Shown here: in pieces, positions 15,896-26,750 of the stretch
Position numbering within the stretch: position 1 is the stretch's first letter
Layout: each line of letters opens with the position of its first letter
Assembly: GCF_019973375.1 (NCBI RefSeq)
Contig: NZ_BPTV01000004.1
Coordinates: forward strand, 1 to 64,000
Direction of reading: 5' to 3'
Length of the DNA stretch: 64,000 nt
DNA from: Prevotella lacticifex
Lineage (GTDB): Bacteria; Bacteroidota; Bacteroidia; Bacteroidales; Bacteroidaceae
Program-made: the position numbers and the translations under genes
The notes under the pieces: generated by a model
What the model was told of the DNA's origin: nothing
What the model saw: the letters and a program-made list of their open reading frames with translations, nothing else
Databases searched by the model: none

Positions 15896-16316
15896 GTTGT
15901 ATATCGTTCTATTCCTACATCAAACCGCAACTATCCGCAGGCTAAGGATTGTGTCGGGACGTTGTATATCGTTCTATTCCTACATCAAACCGCAACCCAG
16001 AATTCGGTGTTCTGATGTGTATCTAGTTGTATATCGTTCTATTCCTACATCAAACCGCAACAGCAAGACAACCTACTTCAGTCCGGCTGTGGTTGTATAT
16101 CGTTCTATTCCTACATCAAACCGCAACCAAACACGACATCTATTTTTGACGTCTGCGTTGTATATCGTTCTATTCCTACATCAAACCGCAACCCGACCGC
16201 GCCATCATTGAGAGTGTGGAACGTTGTATATCGTTCTATTCCTACATCAAACCGCAACTTGAAGGTCAGCATGATCTCAACCGACCTGTTGTATATCGTT
16301 CTATTCCTACATCAAA
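15896..16316 (-). CRISPR. Type II-C array, part distal to the IS (6 full repeats and a broken one)
   Basis: Canonical 36-bp repeats start at 15896, 15961, 16026, 16092, 16157 and 16223, with 29-30 nt spacers. A seventh repeat starts at 16288 and is cut after 29 nt at 16316 by the IS. Transcription is on the minus strand: the reverse complement of the repeat pairs with the tracrRNA anti-repeat. This is therefore the old end of the array. Confidence 0.97.
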
Positions 16317-17977
16317 TAAAGAAACCTCCATTTGAGACACTATACACCAAGCATAGCAACTAGCTCTTCTATATATTTAAGCATGGTTGCCGTACCCCAT
16401 TTACCACCATCTTTGGTTCTCACCTTCTTGTATTTTGAAAGGTATCTGAATATAGCCTTGTAAGAATATTTCTTGTTTAGCCCCAGCTTGACAAACTCAT
16501 TCTTAACCCTTGTCGTTATGACGACGGAAAGGAAATTTATAAGTTCAGTGGCATATACGCTGTAGTCGGAATGCACGTTTACCGTGTCACGGTCAACGAT
16601 ATTCTTGTATAGCCAGAACAGAGTCTCCGCAGACCATCGCTGGGAATAGGCTAAATAGACGGTTAATGGGTCAAGGTCAGCTTTTGACTTGAAGACAATC
16701 AGACCGAATAAACCTTTCCTCTCGACATAGCTTTCTGCCTTGAAGTTATCTTTCTTGTTGGCATTCTGCACATATCCAATCTCCTGTTCGGAGGCTGCCT
16801 TCGGGTCGCGGAAAGAGTAGAGGAACTTGCCGTTTGACATTTTTTGCTTTTTGTATAGAATCGTTCCGTCCTTATAGTCTTTCAATGGCATTGTCGGCTC
16901 ATCCATCTTGTAATTCTTTATGAACGCCGAATTCTGCTTCAACGGTATCAGGTATGCCAGTCCTTCCATCTTGTCGACTTTCTCAAAAAGCTTGTCGTTG
17001 TAGAAACCCTTGTCGAATACCATCAGACCATTCTTAATCTCATACTCCGCTACAAAGTCGTCTATCGCCGTCTGATCCAGCATGTTGCCTGCGTAAGGCT
17101 TTGCCGCTATGGGCTCACGCGTCAATGGGTTGAAAGCATACAGCAAGCTGATATCTTTGGAGCCTTTCTTCGCTCCCTTGCGCGAGAACTCCGACAGACT
17201 CCCCGTCTTGGCATTGTAGTCCTTGAGCATGCCATCGATAACCATGTCACCGCCGGTAAAGGTGTTCACCCTATTGCGCATGAACTCACAGATAAGGGAG
17301 TACGCCTTGCCTATCTTCACAAGAAACCCGGACACTGCCGTCTCAGACAAATGCACTCCCGGATACATCTCTGATGCAAATGAGCAGAGGTACTGTATCT
17401 GCAAGTCACGGTTCATGATGCCTCCATATGAAGCACGGAGCAAGGCAATGACATAGAGGCGCTTTGCATCGTCGAGATTCCAAACCTTGGCGAGTTCTTG
17501 AAGAAGTCCACTGCCGTACTTGTCACAGAGAGCCACCTCTCCATAATCTTTAATATCCACTTGATTTTTCTTGCGCATATATGAGCCCTCGACAAACTTG
17601 CCGTTTACAATTTCTCCTACCGTTCCTTGGTCTACGGGGATAGGCTTCCCGTTAATTCTTTTGCTCGTCCTTTTTATGACGACAAAACGACTGCCTCTCT
17701 GTCGGACTATCGTACTTTTGGGGCGGGCGACTGACTTTATCTCTTCTGGAATAGCCATAAATATGTATAGTATCTATATAATTAAAAGAACTATACAAAG
17801 GTACAAATAAATGGCCATATCTGCAAGAAATTACCAATAATATTGGCAAAAATAATTATGCAGAGACTAAAACAAGGGGAAGTTTAAACGGGCTTTCTAC
17901 GAAAGAAAGCCCTTGCTAAGCCAGAAACGGCAAAGCAAGGGCCAAATTGTATAGTGTCTCAAATGGAGGTTTCTTTA
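16317..17977 (-). mobile_element. Complete IS4-type insertion sequence inside a CRISPR repeat
   Basis: The element is 1,661 bp with inverted ends beginning TAAAGAAACCTCCATTTGAG at 16317 and its complement ending at 17977. It is flanked by a 6-bp duplication ATCAAA (16311-16316 and 17978-17983) taken from the CRISPR repeat itself. It carries one transposase gene on the minus strand. A partial copy with the same end sits at 1-125. The TIR, the duplication and the unbroken transposase suggest a recent insertion. Confidence 0.93.
16340..17758 (-). CDS. IS4-type DDE transposase (472 aa)
   Basis: The protein has the RNase H-fold triad of IS4-type transposases: first Asp in GGDMVIDGML, second Asp in LMVFDKGFYNDKLFEK, and the Glu in the Y-R-E signature LAYSQRWSAETLFWLYKNIV. 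A Lys/Arg-rich segment after the start (ARPKSTIVRQRGSRFVVIKR) is likely DNA binding. The sequence starts MAIPEEIKSVARP at 17758 and is uninterrupted. Within the IS4 superfamily I cannot assign the group by eye. The 3' end lies only 23 bp from the left terminus. Confidence 0.9.
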   Translation of the reverse strand: MAIPEEIKSVARPKSTIVRQRGSRFVVIKRTSKRINGKPIPVDQGTVGEIVNGKFVEGSYMRKKNQVDIKDYGEVALCDKYGSGLLQELAKVWNLDDAKRLYVIALLRASYGGIMNRDLQIQYLCSFASEMYPGVHLSETAVSGFLVKIGKAYSLICEFMRNRVNTFTGGDMVIDGMLKDYNAKTGSLSEFSRKGAKKGSKDISLLYAFNPLTREPIAAKPYAGNMLDQTAIDDFVAEYEIKNGLMVFDKGFYNDKLFEKVDKMEGLAYLIPLKQNSAFIKNYKMDEPTMPLKDYKDGTILYKKQKMSNGKFLYSFRDPKAASEQEIGYVQNANKKDNFKAESYVERKGLFGLIVFKSKADLDPLTVYLAYSQRWSAETLFWLYKNIVDRDTVNVHSDYSVYATELINFLSVVITTRVKNEFVKLGLNKKYSYKAIFRYLSKYKKVRTKDGGKWGTATMLKYIEELVAMLGV

Positions 17978-20900
17978 ATCAAACCGCAACTCGCTCATAG
18001 AGTGACTGGGCAGTGCAGAGTTGTATATCGTTCTATTCCTACATCAAACCGCAACGAACAGCAGCGCATAGGCGTTATCGGCGAGTTGTATATCGTTCTA
18101 TTCCTACATCAAACCGCAACATGGATGCGTGGATGACCCGGCATGCCATCGTTGTATATCGTTCTATTCCTACATCAAACCGCAACTGCTTGAATTGTCG
18201 GGCCTTTGGCATCTTGGTTGTATATCGTTCTATTCCTACATCAAACCGCAACGTCGGTGTAGTTCATTCGTATCATTACGAGTTGTATATCGTTCTATTC
18301 CTACATCAAACCGCAACCAGCGATAAGGAGATATTGCGCCCCTTCTAGTTGTATATCGTTCTATTCCTACATCAAACCGCAACCATTACCCCATGCGGGT
18401 CACAATAAATATGTTGTATATCGTTCTATTCCTACATCAAACCGCAACATATCAATGGAGCGGTGGACAAGACGCTGCGTTGTATATCGTTCTATTCCTA
18501 CATCAAACCGCAACTCGCCCTGCCCAACCCCGAAAGGCTGCCGCGTTGTATATCGTTCTATTCCTACATCAAACCGCAACTAAATCAAACGGCAATGAAA
18601 GAATTTCTGGTTGTATATCGTTCTATTCCTACATCAAACCGCAACAAGGATGTGACCGCAATGGTGCTGAACACTGTTGTATATCGTTCTATTCCTACAT
18701 CAAACCGCAACTTGATACTTGCAAGCATATAACAATTAGTGTTGTATATCGTTCTATTCCTACATCAAACCGCAACCTACTGCCGTTACTCTTCATCTGG
18801 AAAGCGTTGTATATCGTTCTATTCCTACATCAAACCGCAACTCGTTTTTTTGCCGGTGACCTCATTGCGGGTTGTATATCGTTCTATTCCTACATCAAAC
18901 CGCAACACAATTTATGCTCTTTATTTTTAAATTAAAGTTGTATATCGTTCTATTCCTACATCAAACCGCAACTATCTATCAATAGAAGAATTAAACATAA
19001 AGTTGTATATCGTTCTATTCCTACATCAAACCGCAACTCACATACAGCATCAACGTCGACGCTGCCCGTTGTATATCGTTCTATTCCTACATCAAACCGC
19101 AACTTTGCGAGTCGTAGTCGATTCAGTATCGAGTTGTATATCGTTCTATTCCTACATCAAACCGCAACCATATTAGGGAATTGCAAAGAGAGTCCAAAGT
19201 TGTATATCGTTCTATTCCTACATCAAACCGCAACTGAGGACTGACGCCTAATAGCTTGGCAAACGTTGTATATCGTTCTATTCCTACATCAAACCGCAAC
19301 CCAAACCCCGTTGTAAGTAAATTCATCACGGTTGTATATCGTTCTATTCCTACATCAAACCGCAACGGGTCGGCGCTCTTATAGATAGCCTCCAGGTTGT
19401 ATATCGTTCTATTCCTACATCAAACCGCAACCATTTTGCACTCCTCGTTTCCCTTATTACGGTTGTATATCGTTCTATTCCTACATCAAACCGCAACTAA
19501 TACTTTAGGAATGTTAGCACTGCCACGTTGTATATCGTTCTATTCCTACATCAAACCGCAACCGACTTGTTCAAAGTAGCATTGAACGAAAAGTTGTATA
19601 TCGTTCTATTCCTACATCAAACCGCAACTGTCGACCATTTCAGACGTTCGTGCTCTTGGTTGTATATCGTTCTATTCCTACATCAAACCGCAACCATCCT
19701 AATAGGTCAGGGTTACCACGTTGGGTTGTATATCGTTCTATTCCTACATCAAACCGCAACAGTACAATCTGAACAACGAGAAATCGAAGGTTGTATATCG
19801 TTCTATTCCTACATCAAACCGCAACCGCACAGGCCGAGAAGGCCTCGAAGGCCAGTTGTATATCGTTCTATTCCTACATCAAACCGCAACCCGAATAGTT
19901 TTTGGGATGGTTGCGGACGGTTGTATATCGTTCTATTCCTACATCAAACCGCAACGCATGAGGTTGCCACTATCATAGTAGTTAGTTGTATATCGTTCTA
20001 TTCCTACATCAAACCGCAACGAACTGTGCGAGCCGCTGCCAGTCGTTCTCGTTGTATATCGTTCTATTCCTACATCAAACCGCAACGACGGAGGTACTTT
20101 GCATCTTCGGTGTGTGGTTGTATATCGTTCTATTCCTACATCAAACCGCAACACCTTTCCTTGTTCAAAAAGCGTTTTATCAGTTGTATATCGTTCTATT
20201 CCTACATCAAACCGCAACTGCATGGCATGACACACGCAAGAGCAAGCGTTGTATATCGTTCTATTCCTACATCAAACCGCAACTCGGTTATGATGCTATG
20301 TATTGCGATGGAGTTGTATATCGTTCTATTCCTACATCAAACCGCAACCACGAGCATAGAGACCATTCTCGAAGCCTGTTGTATATCGTTCTATTCCTAC
20401 ATCAAACCGCAACTTGAATGTCTCTATCTTGGTGATATATCCCGTTGTATATCGTTCTATTCCTACATCAAACCGCAACCGTTTCTCGAACGACGCGAAA
20501 TTCAGATTGTTGTATATCGTTCTATTCCTACATCAAACCGCAACCGTGCTGGCTGTGTTGAGTTTGAGATAACCGTTGTATATCGTTCTATTCCTACATC
20601 AAACCGCAACGTTTACTGTATTTAGTATAAAACCGCTGGGTTGTATATCGTTCTATTCCTACATCAAACCGCAACCAGGTATTGCGATGATACCGTGATG
20701 CTTGCGTTGTATATCGTTCTATTCCTACATCAAACCGCAACGCGATGGTGCCGCTTGCTGTGGCTGTATAGTTGTATATCGTTCTATTCCTACATCAAAC
20801 CGCAACCATGGTCGTGCTTTACCTCACCGTCCATGAGTTGTATATCGTTCTATTCCTACATCAAACCGCAACTAAGAGCCAAGTGAAAGCATCGAAGATA

Positions 20901-21723
20901 GTGTTGTATATCGTTCTATTCCTACATCAAACCGCAACTCAGGAACGGCTCGCAAGAGACATCGTTCAGTTGTATATCGTTCTATTCCTACATCAAACCG
21001 CAACTTTCTTCTGAGTATAGAAATGCGCTTTGTCGTTGTATATCGTTCTATTCCTACATCAAACCGCAACCTGCCTGTTGATTTCTTCGGCTCTCTTGCG
21101 TTGTATATCGTTCTATTCCTACATCAAACCGCAACTTTGGAGGGCATCGAGTTCACGATGGCAGCGTTGTATATCGTTCTATTCCTACATCAAACCGCAA
21201 CCATAGCGCACCATCATCTTTGAGTTTGTCGTTGTATATCGTTCTATTCCTACATCAAACCGCAACCCAGGTCTGAGCTATATGAGCATCCTGCGGTTGT
21301 ATATCGTTCTATTCCTACATCAAACCGCAACACTACGGACTGGATTTGTTAACAAATCTTGTTGTATATCGTTCTATTCCTACATCAAACCGCAACCTGA
21401 AGGTTCTTATGTCTCGATGACTACAGGTTGTATATCGTTCTATTCCTACATCAAACCGCAACGCAACTGGAGTACGTGACGACCTCGTCCAGTTGTATAT
21501 CGTTCTATTCCTACATCAAACCGCAACTCTTAATGTTGAGTTAGTTGCATATACTCGTTGTATATCGTTCTATTCCTACATCAAACCGCAACCACTATTT
21601 GTTTCTATATTTTCACTATATGTTGTATATCGTTCTATTCCTACATCAAACCGCAACATATGGCCCATTCTTGAACTCTGTCGGTCAGTTGTATATCGTT
21701 CTATTCCTACATCAAACCGCAAC
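17978..21723 (-). CRISPR. Type II-C array, leader-proximal part (57 full repeats)
   Basis: After the IS a 13-nt repeat remnant (17978-17990) is followed by 57 canonical repeats from 18020 to 21688-21723, giving about 64 repeats in the contiguous array including the broken one. The repeat is 36 bp, starting GTTGTATATCG and ending ACCGCAAC on the plus strand; spacers are 29-30 nt. Repeats are essentially identical here, unlike at the far end. The newest spacers should be next to 21723. The many short repeat-encoded open frames are not genes. Confidence 0.98.
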
Positions 21724-21816
21724 CTTATTCTCTAAATTGCCCTTAAATAAAGAGATTCAAGGCCATTGGAGAGATAAAAAAAACGGAAGTGTAGGTCTAT
21801 TTCCAGTGCAAAGATA
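21724..21816 (-). promoter_or_regulatory. Leader of the II-C array with a -7 box
   Basis: The 93 bp between cas2 and the first repeat are AT-rich. On the minus strand TATCTTTG (21816-21809) fits the Bacteroidetes -7 box and would start transcription near 21803, about 80 nt before the first repeat. The -33 element is not clear. Position and orientation agree with the direction inferred from the tracrRNA pairing. Confidence 0.6.
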
Positions 21817-22176
21817 CTAAAAAAGTTCTAATTGTATCGGTTCGCTGATATGTTTTATTTCTTTTTTTAGTTTCTGATTTTTAGGTACTCCACGGAAGTT
21901 ATATATATTACTGTATTGCTTGTCTGTAACCGAGAGAATACTTACGGCCCCATATTTTGGTATAAGGCTTTTTACCCTTTTGACGTGAACATCCATACTC
22001 TCATAGGAACCGCAATGCCTGATATAAACAGAAAATTGCATCATGGAGAAGCCATCTTTCTCCAGGTTCTTACGGAAGAGTGCTGCGTCGTGGCGTTCTT
22101 TCTTTGTAGTCACAGGCAAGTCGAAGAATACGAACAGCCACATGATATGATATGCATTAAGTCGGTTAAAAGTCAT
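21817..22176 (-). CDS. cas2: CRISPR-associated endoribonuclease-fold protein Cas2 (type II-C)
   Basis: Cas2 forms the structural core of the Cas1-Cas2 spacer integrase. The 119-aa protein has the ferredoxin-like start YHIMWLFVFFDLPVTTKKER with the conserved Asp in FFDLP, and the second half VSILSVTDKQYSNI. The first start (MTFNRLNAYHIMW) overlaps the cas1 stop by four bases (ATGA, 22173-22176), showing translational coupling in the cas9-cas1-cas2 operon. Confidence 0.93.
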   Translation of the reverse strand: MTFNRLNAYHIMWLFVFFDLPVTTKKERHDAALFRKNLEKDGFSMMQFSVYIRHCGSYESMDVHVKRVKSLIPKYGAVSILSVTDKQYSNIYNFRGVPKNQKLKKEIKHISEPIQLELF

Positions 22177-23057
22177 ATAAGAACTGGCAAGGAAAGCTTT
22201 TTTGTTTCACCTTTATAGAATTTGACAAGAGATGCTGATGTGATGGTTAGGGCTATTGACAGAGGTCGTGTTACCTTTCCAATTCCGACATCAGCCGTGA
22301 GCACTTTAAGCATTCTCGTTTTCACGTCCTTATTCAAATCGAGGAGCCCCTCTTCGGCCGCATCGAAGGCCACCTTGTCGACATAAGGTCTGTAAGGTTC
22401 CATAACGTCGTCAGCAAGAGGGAAGGCATTATATTTGTTTCTATGAAACAGGCCCAACGCAGGCAGCAGTCCCGAGCCTACAAGAGCTCTGGCCGTAGCT
22501 GCCCGGAGTATGGCATATCCATAGTTCAGCAGGTTGTTTGGAGGCAGTCCTTCCCTTTCTCGCCGGAAATCTTTTCCGAACAAATACGACCAGTACTGCC
22601 GTGCAGCTATTCCCTCACGGTTAGAAGAGTCACCACTAAGTACTGAACTGTAATAAGCTTTTAGATTATGATTCTTAACACCTAAGATATCCAGCACAGC
22701 AGCCTGATTCTTTATCTTCTGTTCCACTAACTGTTTCCAAGCCTGCTTTCGTGACGGTTCTGCGACGTGTAACTGGTATTTCAGACTTTCCGCCGGGGTA
22801 GAGTTGTTGTCAAGTCCCATCAGCATTGACGATGGCATGCCCTTGCCGTTACAGATGATGACACCTGCATTATTGTTTACAAGCTCATTCAAGAGAGGTA
22901 CAGTAAACGAGACTTGCTGGTTCTCTATCACGACGATGCCTATATCCTCTATGGGACGTGTAACTATTTCATTACTATCCTTTTTAGATATGACAAGTTG
23001 CTTGTCCCTCATCGAGAGTCGAAGGGGAGAAGAAAAGAATAAAGTTTGTTTAAGCAT
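22173..23057 (-). CDS. cas1: CRISPR-associated integrase Cas1 (type II-C)
   Basis: Cas1 is the catalytic subunit that integrates new spacers. From ATG 23057 (MLKQTLFFSSPLRLSMRDKQ) it is 294 aa, usual for the type II family. The C-terminal catalytic domain contains GIAARQYWSYLFG (metal-ligand Glu region), LLPALGLFHRNKYNAFPLAD (His) and DVMEPYRPYVDK (Asp/Glu). ATG 23057 overlaps the cas9 TGA (23059-23057) by one base; the upstream in-frame ATG at 23069 would overlap more and was not chosen. Confidence 0.95.
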   Translation of the reverse strand: MLKQTLFFSSPLRLSMRDKQLVISKKDSNEIVTRPIEDIGIVVIENQQVSFTVPLLNELVNNNAGVIICNGKGMPSSMLMGLDNNSTPAESLKYQLHVAEPSRKQAWKQLVEQKIKNQAAVLDILGVKNHNLKAYYSSVLSGDSSNREGIAARQYWSYLFGKDFRREREGLPPNNLLNYGYAILRAATARALVGSGLLPALGLFHRNKYNAFPLADDVMEPYRPYVDKVAFDAAEEGLLDLNKDVKTRMLKVLTADVGIGKVTRPLSIALTITSASLVKFYKGETKKLSLPVLI

Positions 23058-26000
23058 CAGCGCAACCACTTAATTTCACCCAAGTCGTTAATTTCGAAAT
23101 CATATCCGGCTACAAGAGCCTTAAACTGAGTGTGCAGCAACTTTATAGAACTTCTGAATTCTTCATTTTGCTTATATGCTCCATTCTTTGCCTTTACCTC
23201 ACCACTGGGCCGAGCTTCCTGCGAATGAAGCAGAACCAGAGTGCCATACTCATTGCCGCCTACGACCATCGACGACATTCCCGTGACTTTATAAAGACGT
23301 CTGACAAGTTCGTCTTTCGTACACTGCCTTATCTCTTCAGGGGTATCTTCATAAAGCAGGACCAAGGTTCCTTTCTTAAGCACATATTTCAAGGGATAGT
23401 CATTCTTAGACAATGGGAAGAGGTTTTTTCCTACAGCTTCCTTGTCATTGCTTTCCTTGAAATAATTGCAAGCGTCGAGATTGCTAATAATCTCAAATAC
23501 ACTTCTCTCCTTTCCTTTCTTGTCGTACCCGACATATATGGCCATGGCATAATTAGTATCATTCATGACATGGAACTGCCGTTTGTACTCTTTTACCGAA
23601 ACATCACGGTGGTGACGGATGTTTAGTGGGCGTGTCACCGATGGAGTGAAGCATCTCACTTTACGTATGGCAATACCCTTCTCCTTATTCATCCATATTC
23701 CTTGGGCTACCGCCTCTTTCAGTCCACCACATTTTATTATGGCTTCCTTGACAATGCTTTTTACCGTATCATCGACTATCTTATCCACATCCGACTCCTT
23801 AAAATTACCATCCAGAGGTTTGCGGACTACATATTTTACTTTGCCGTCATGCTCTATGGCACCATAATAGGTATCGTTATGTAGCGATGCGCGAGCACTA
23901 TCCCCATCGGCCCAGATTTTCTTACCCTTCAGGCGGATTTTATGCCGTCCCGACTTGCCGATATTGTCGGCACTACTATGGGAGACAACTATCTCTTTTT
24001 GTATCTTGCTCATGTCTTCCTGGAATGTCGGCCACGGTGCTGCAATGTGTCCCTTCGACGCCCCGTACCATTCATGATTTTCTTCGTCATGATAGTACTG
24101 TGCCAACTTGCTGTACTCTCCTGGCCCTATACAGGCAATCACAATGGCATCAATACAATGGTGAACGTGATTTACCCGCTCTTTTTTGGCGTAGATATCC
24201 TGAATTCCCCAAATCTTACGGAAATCAGATGTAGCCAGTCCTTTTACAATAAATACCCTATTGAAGAACGACTTCAGATACAGGCGTCCGTACTTTGATA
24301 TAACACTAATATCAGTGCCTTGGCGACGGCTAAAGCCTTCAGGCACCTCGGTCATAACAAACCTCTGATATTTGCCATACCAGTAATCTCTACGCAACTT
24401 CAAGAGATTACGTTCCTGAATCTTTCTGTCTTTCTGTTCCTTTGACATGCTGCTTGAAGTCCGAATCTTACGAATACGCTTATCAAGCTCCTCGTATTTG
24501 TCTTTCCAGTCTTTGATGCGTTGTAGTATCTGTTCGTGATTATCAAGCTGCGATGGAAGAAGAGTCTGCTTTACATCCCTGTTAAACTTACTGTTACAAA
24601 GTGTCAGGTTCATTTTCGTACTGTCGCCTCCGACGCTGCGAGGGATAGTGTGCTCTATGTCGTATTTAGGATTCTCGCCCAAGAAGTCAGCTATACCGAT
24701 CTGCTCATCGGTATAGACGCAGCGATGTTTCTGCTCTTCCCAAAGTTGATATTTTAGGATGTCCGTATCCGTCGGTTCTATTGTAAGTCCCGTCTCATCC
24801 TTATAGACCTTTATGATTTCTGCTCTTATCTTTTTTCTCTCGTTCTCATTCTCTTTTACGAACCTTGCCAAGGCCTGTCGTTTGTTGGCATCATTCAACT
24901 CACGGGCAAACTCGATGTGTATTGTGGTATTACGGTCTATCTTTCCTTCTGCCAGCAAGGTATTGACGACATGGCGCAAACGAAAGAGAGAGCGCATAGC
25001 CATAGGGTTACGTACACTGTCAATTCTTGGCGAGCCGAGTCTATTGACATTCTCAGGAACGTGTGGATATGACTCAATCATTGACGGATGATAGAGTTTG
25101 TCGGCAACCTTCTCCTCTATACCGAAACGTGCTATCAGATAATCCTTTATGCACCTTTCAGTCGTTCGGTTGTCTACCGCATTATTATCTTTATCCGCGA
25201 TGGCCGCAAGTATACCATTAATTATCTTTGGTCTGTTTGATTCGACGCTCCATACTTCGTTTGGAACCACCTCTTCCAGATTGGCAAAGAATGTAGACAG
25301 AGAATAAATCATTCCCTGGCGCAGATAAGGCAGGATCTTTAATATGGCTTTCAAGCTCAAAGAAGCATAATCAGTACTTACCTTTATATTGCCGAATTTC
25401 TTTGCCTCATCATCACATAATTGAAGATGGTGCTTGCCAAAAGCTATAAGATTCTCCTCATCAGTGAAGTCGAACAACACATGCCATATATCATTGACAA
25501 TCTGCAAGCGAGTCTTACCTTTACCCTTATCGTAAACCTCACATATTCCATCAACCCAGTTATCACCGAAGATGTCGCGCAATCCAGCGGTAACCGGACA
25601 GCCTGGAACCGACGTATCCATATGATAATTAAACAGATAAGGTTTCCCCATAGGTTTCTTATAATACGCATACTTTCCTTTGCCTGACAATTCCTTAGCG
25701 ATATCCTCAAAGTCGAAGGATGGTTTCGACTTGCGGTAGAATTTTGGCAGTATTCTCTTGCGCTCATCTTCATTCAATGGGCGCAAGACTTCATCCTTTG
25801 GTGTCTGAATCTTTATATTGTTCAGAAAGCTTAGCATCCTGAACTCCTCAAACAAAGGATGCGATGCTGGGCATTTTGGTTTCTTAGGCTCGAATACACA
25901 ATGGCCTACGAGTCCTTTCTGCGACTTCAGTGGGCGTTGGAAGAAGATAACGTCCTTGAGTTTTTTGATAAGTTCATCATCCAAATGCTGCTTATTGCAG

Positions 26001-26671
26001 ATAGCCATAAACTCACTGAGATAATGTTCATTACGGGCTGTATAATGATTGCGGATTTTCTCTCCATTATGATAGAGCTTATAGAAATATTCTCCAAGAT
26101 AATGACAATTGGCAGCCTCAATATCCTTAGTCAAGTTGCTGATGCCTGCCTTTACTGTTCCATCATCGTCGCCGCCCTCACTTTTACGGTTACTAAGGAA
26201 TCCCCGCCGCTGGTTGATATGATATAATGCTCTTCCCAAAATATAGCGTTGTGTCAGATCAGTTAGGTCCAATTTCTCAGTAAGACATCTATATCTATAG
26301 GTGTAAGGGTTATCGTCCGACTTATCGTCAGTCCGTTCCCATTGACGCAACAACTCATTATCAGGGTAGATATTCCTAAGACGCCAAAGACTCAATTCAT
26401 TTGAGGTTACCGGAGGACACAGATGATTGTCACTTAGAACCTTAAGCAAGCGTATCTTACGTACCTTGATGCGGTAATATCTCACACGGGCAGAACGATG
26501 TGAGGTTCTGTCAGCAGCCTTCGACGACTCTATTCCTTTCTCTACCTTCACACCCTCCTGAAAGATATTGACGCCCTTGTCTACAAGCGTGTAGCTATCA
26601 TCATGCTTTTCTACGATAGCCCAACCAAGGCTGTTGGTACCGGTGTCGATTCCCAAAATCTTCTCATCCAT
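23057..26671 (-). CDS. cas9: CRISPR-associated endonuclease Cas9 (type II-C)
   Basis: Cas9 is the RNA-guided double-strand DNA nuclease. The 1,204-aa protein has RuvC-I at the start (KILGIDTGTNSLGWAIVE, Asp9), an Arg-rich bridge helix (RTSHRSARVRYYRIKVRK), RuvC-II (TTIHIEFARELND, near residue 585), the HNH site (YDIEHTIPRSVGGDS, His near 674, with NLTLCNSKFNRD) and RuvC-III (NHVHHCIDAIVIA, near 840). All catalytic residues appear intact. The operon contains only cas9-cas1-cas2 with no cas4 or csn2, which defines II-C. The PAM cannot be read from the protein. Confidence 0.97.
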   Translation of the reverse strand: MDEKILGIDTGTNSLGWAIVEKHDDSYTLVDKGVNIFQEGVKVEKGIESSKAADRTSHRSARVRYYRIKVRKIRLLKVLSDNHLCPPVTSNELSLWRLRNIYPDNELLRQWERTDDKSDDNPYTYRYRCLTEKLDLTDLTQRYILGRALYHINQRRGFLSNRKSEGGDDDGTVKAGISNLTKDIEAANCHYLGEYFYKLYHNGEKIRNHYTARNEHYLSEFMAICNKQHLDDELIKKLKDVIFFQRPLKSQKGLVGHCVFEPKKPKCPASHPLFEEFRMLSFLNNIKIQTPKDEVLRPLNEDERKRILPKFYRKSKPSFDFEDIAKELSGKGKYAYYKKPMGKPYLFNYHMDTSVPGCPVTAGLRDIFGDNWVDGICEVYDKGKGKTRLQIVNDIWHVLFDFTDEENLIAFGKHHLQLCDDEAKKFGNIKVSTDYASLSLKAILKILPYLRQGMIYSLSTFFANLEEVVPNEVWSVESNRPKIINGILAAIADKDNNAVDNRTTERCIKDYLIARFGIEEKVADKLYHPSMIESYPHVPENVNRLGSPRIDSVRNPMAMRSLFRLRHVVNTLLAEGKIDRNTTIHIEFARELNDANKRQALARFVKENENERKKIRAEIIKVYKDETGLTIEPTDTDILKYQLWEEQKHRCVYTDEQIGIADFLGENPKYDIEHTIPRSVGGDSTKMNLTLCNSKFNRDVKQTLLPSQLDNHEQILQRIKDWKDKYEELDKRIRKIRTSSSMSKEQKDRKIQERNLLKLRRDYWYGKYQRFVMTEVPEGFSRRQGTDISVISKYGRLYLKSFFNRVFIVKGLATSDFRKIWGIQDIYAKKERVNHVHHCIDAIVIACIGPGEYSKLAQYYHDEENHEWYGASKGHIAAPWPTFQEDMSKIQKEIVVSHSSADNIGKSGRHKIRLKGKKIWADGDSARASLHNDTYYGAIEHDGKVKYVVRKPLDGNFKESDVDKIVDDTVKSIVKEAIIKCGGLKEAVAQGIWMNKEKGIAIRKVRCFTPSVTRPLNIRHHRDVSVKEYKRQFHVMNDTNYAMAIYVGYDKKGKERSVFEIISNLDACNYFKESNDKEAVGKNLFPLSKNDYPLKYVLKKGTLVLLYEDTPEEIRQCTKDELVRRLYKVTGMSSMVVGGNEYGTLVLLHSQEARPSGEVKAKNGAYKQNEEFRSSIKLLHTQFKALVAGYDFEINDLGEIKWLR

Positions 26672-26710
26672 AGTTAGTAATATTAAATTTCTGTAAAATT
26701 ACAACTAATA

Positions 26711-26750
26711 TTTGGAACACCAAAATTATTTCCGTATTTTTGCACACAAA
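26711..26750. promoter_or_regulatory. Overlapping divergent promoters for tracrRNA (+) and cas9 (-)
   Basis: Plus strand: TTTG 26711-26714, 20 nt, TATTTTTG 26735-26742. Minus strand: TTTG 26750-26747, 18 nt, TAATTTTG 26728-26721. The two promoters interdigitate within 40 bp, so polymerase could hardly occupy both at once. The cas9 leader would be about 44 nt. Confidence 0.72.

Noticed and set aside
15897..21800. Many open frames of 60-365 aa across the II-C array (for example repeated YIVLFLHQTAT or LRFDVGIERYTT peptides).
   Set aside because: They are translations of the 36-bp repeat, whose period with 29-30 nt spacers often keeps a frame open. No ribosome site or family similarity.
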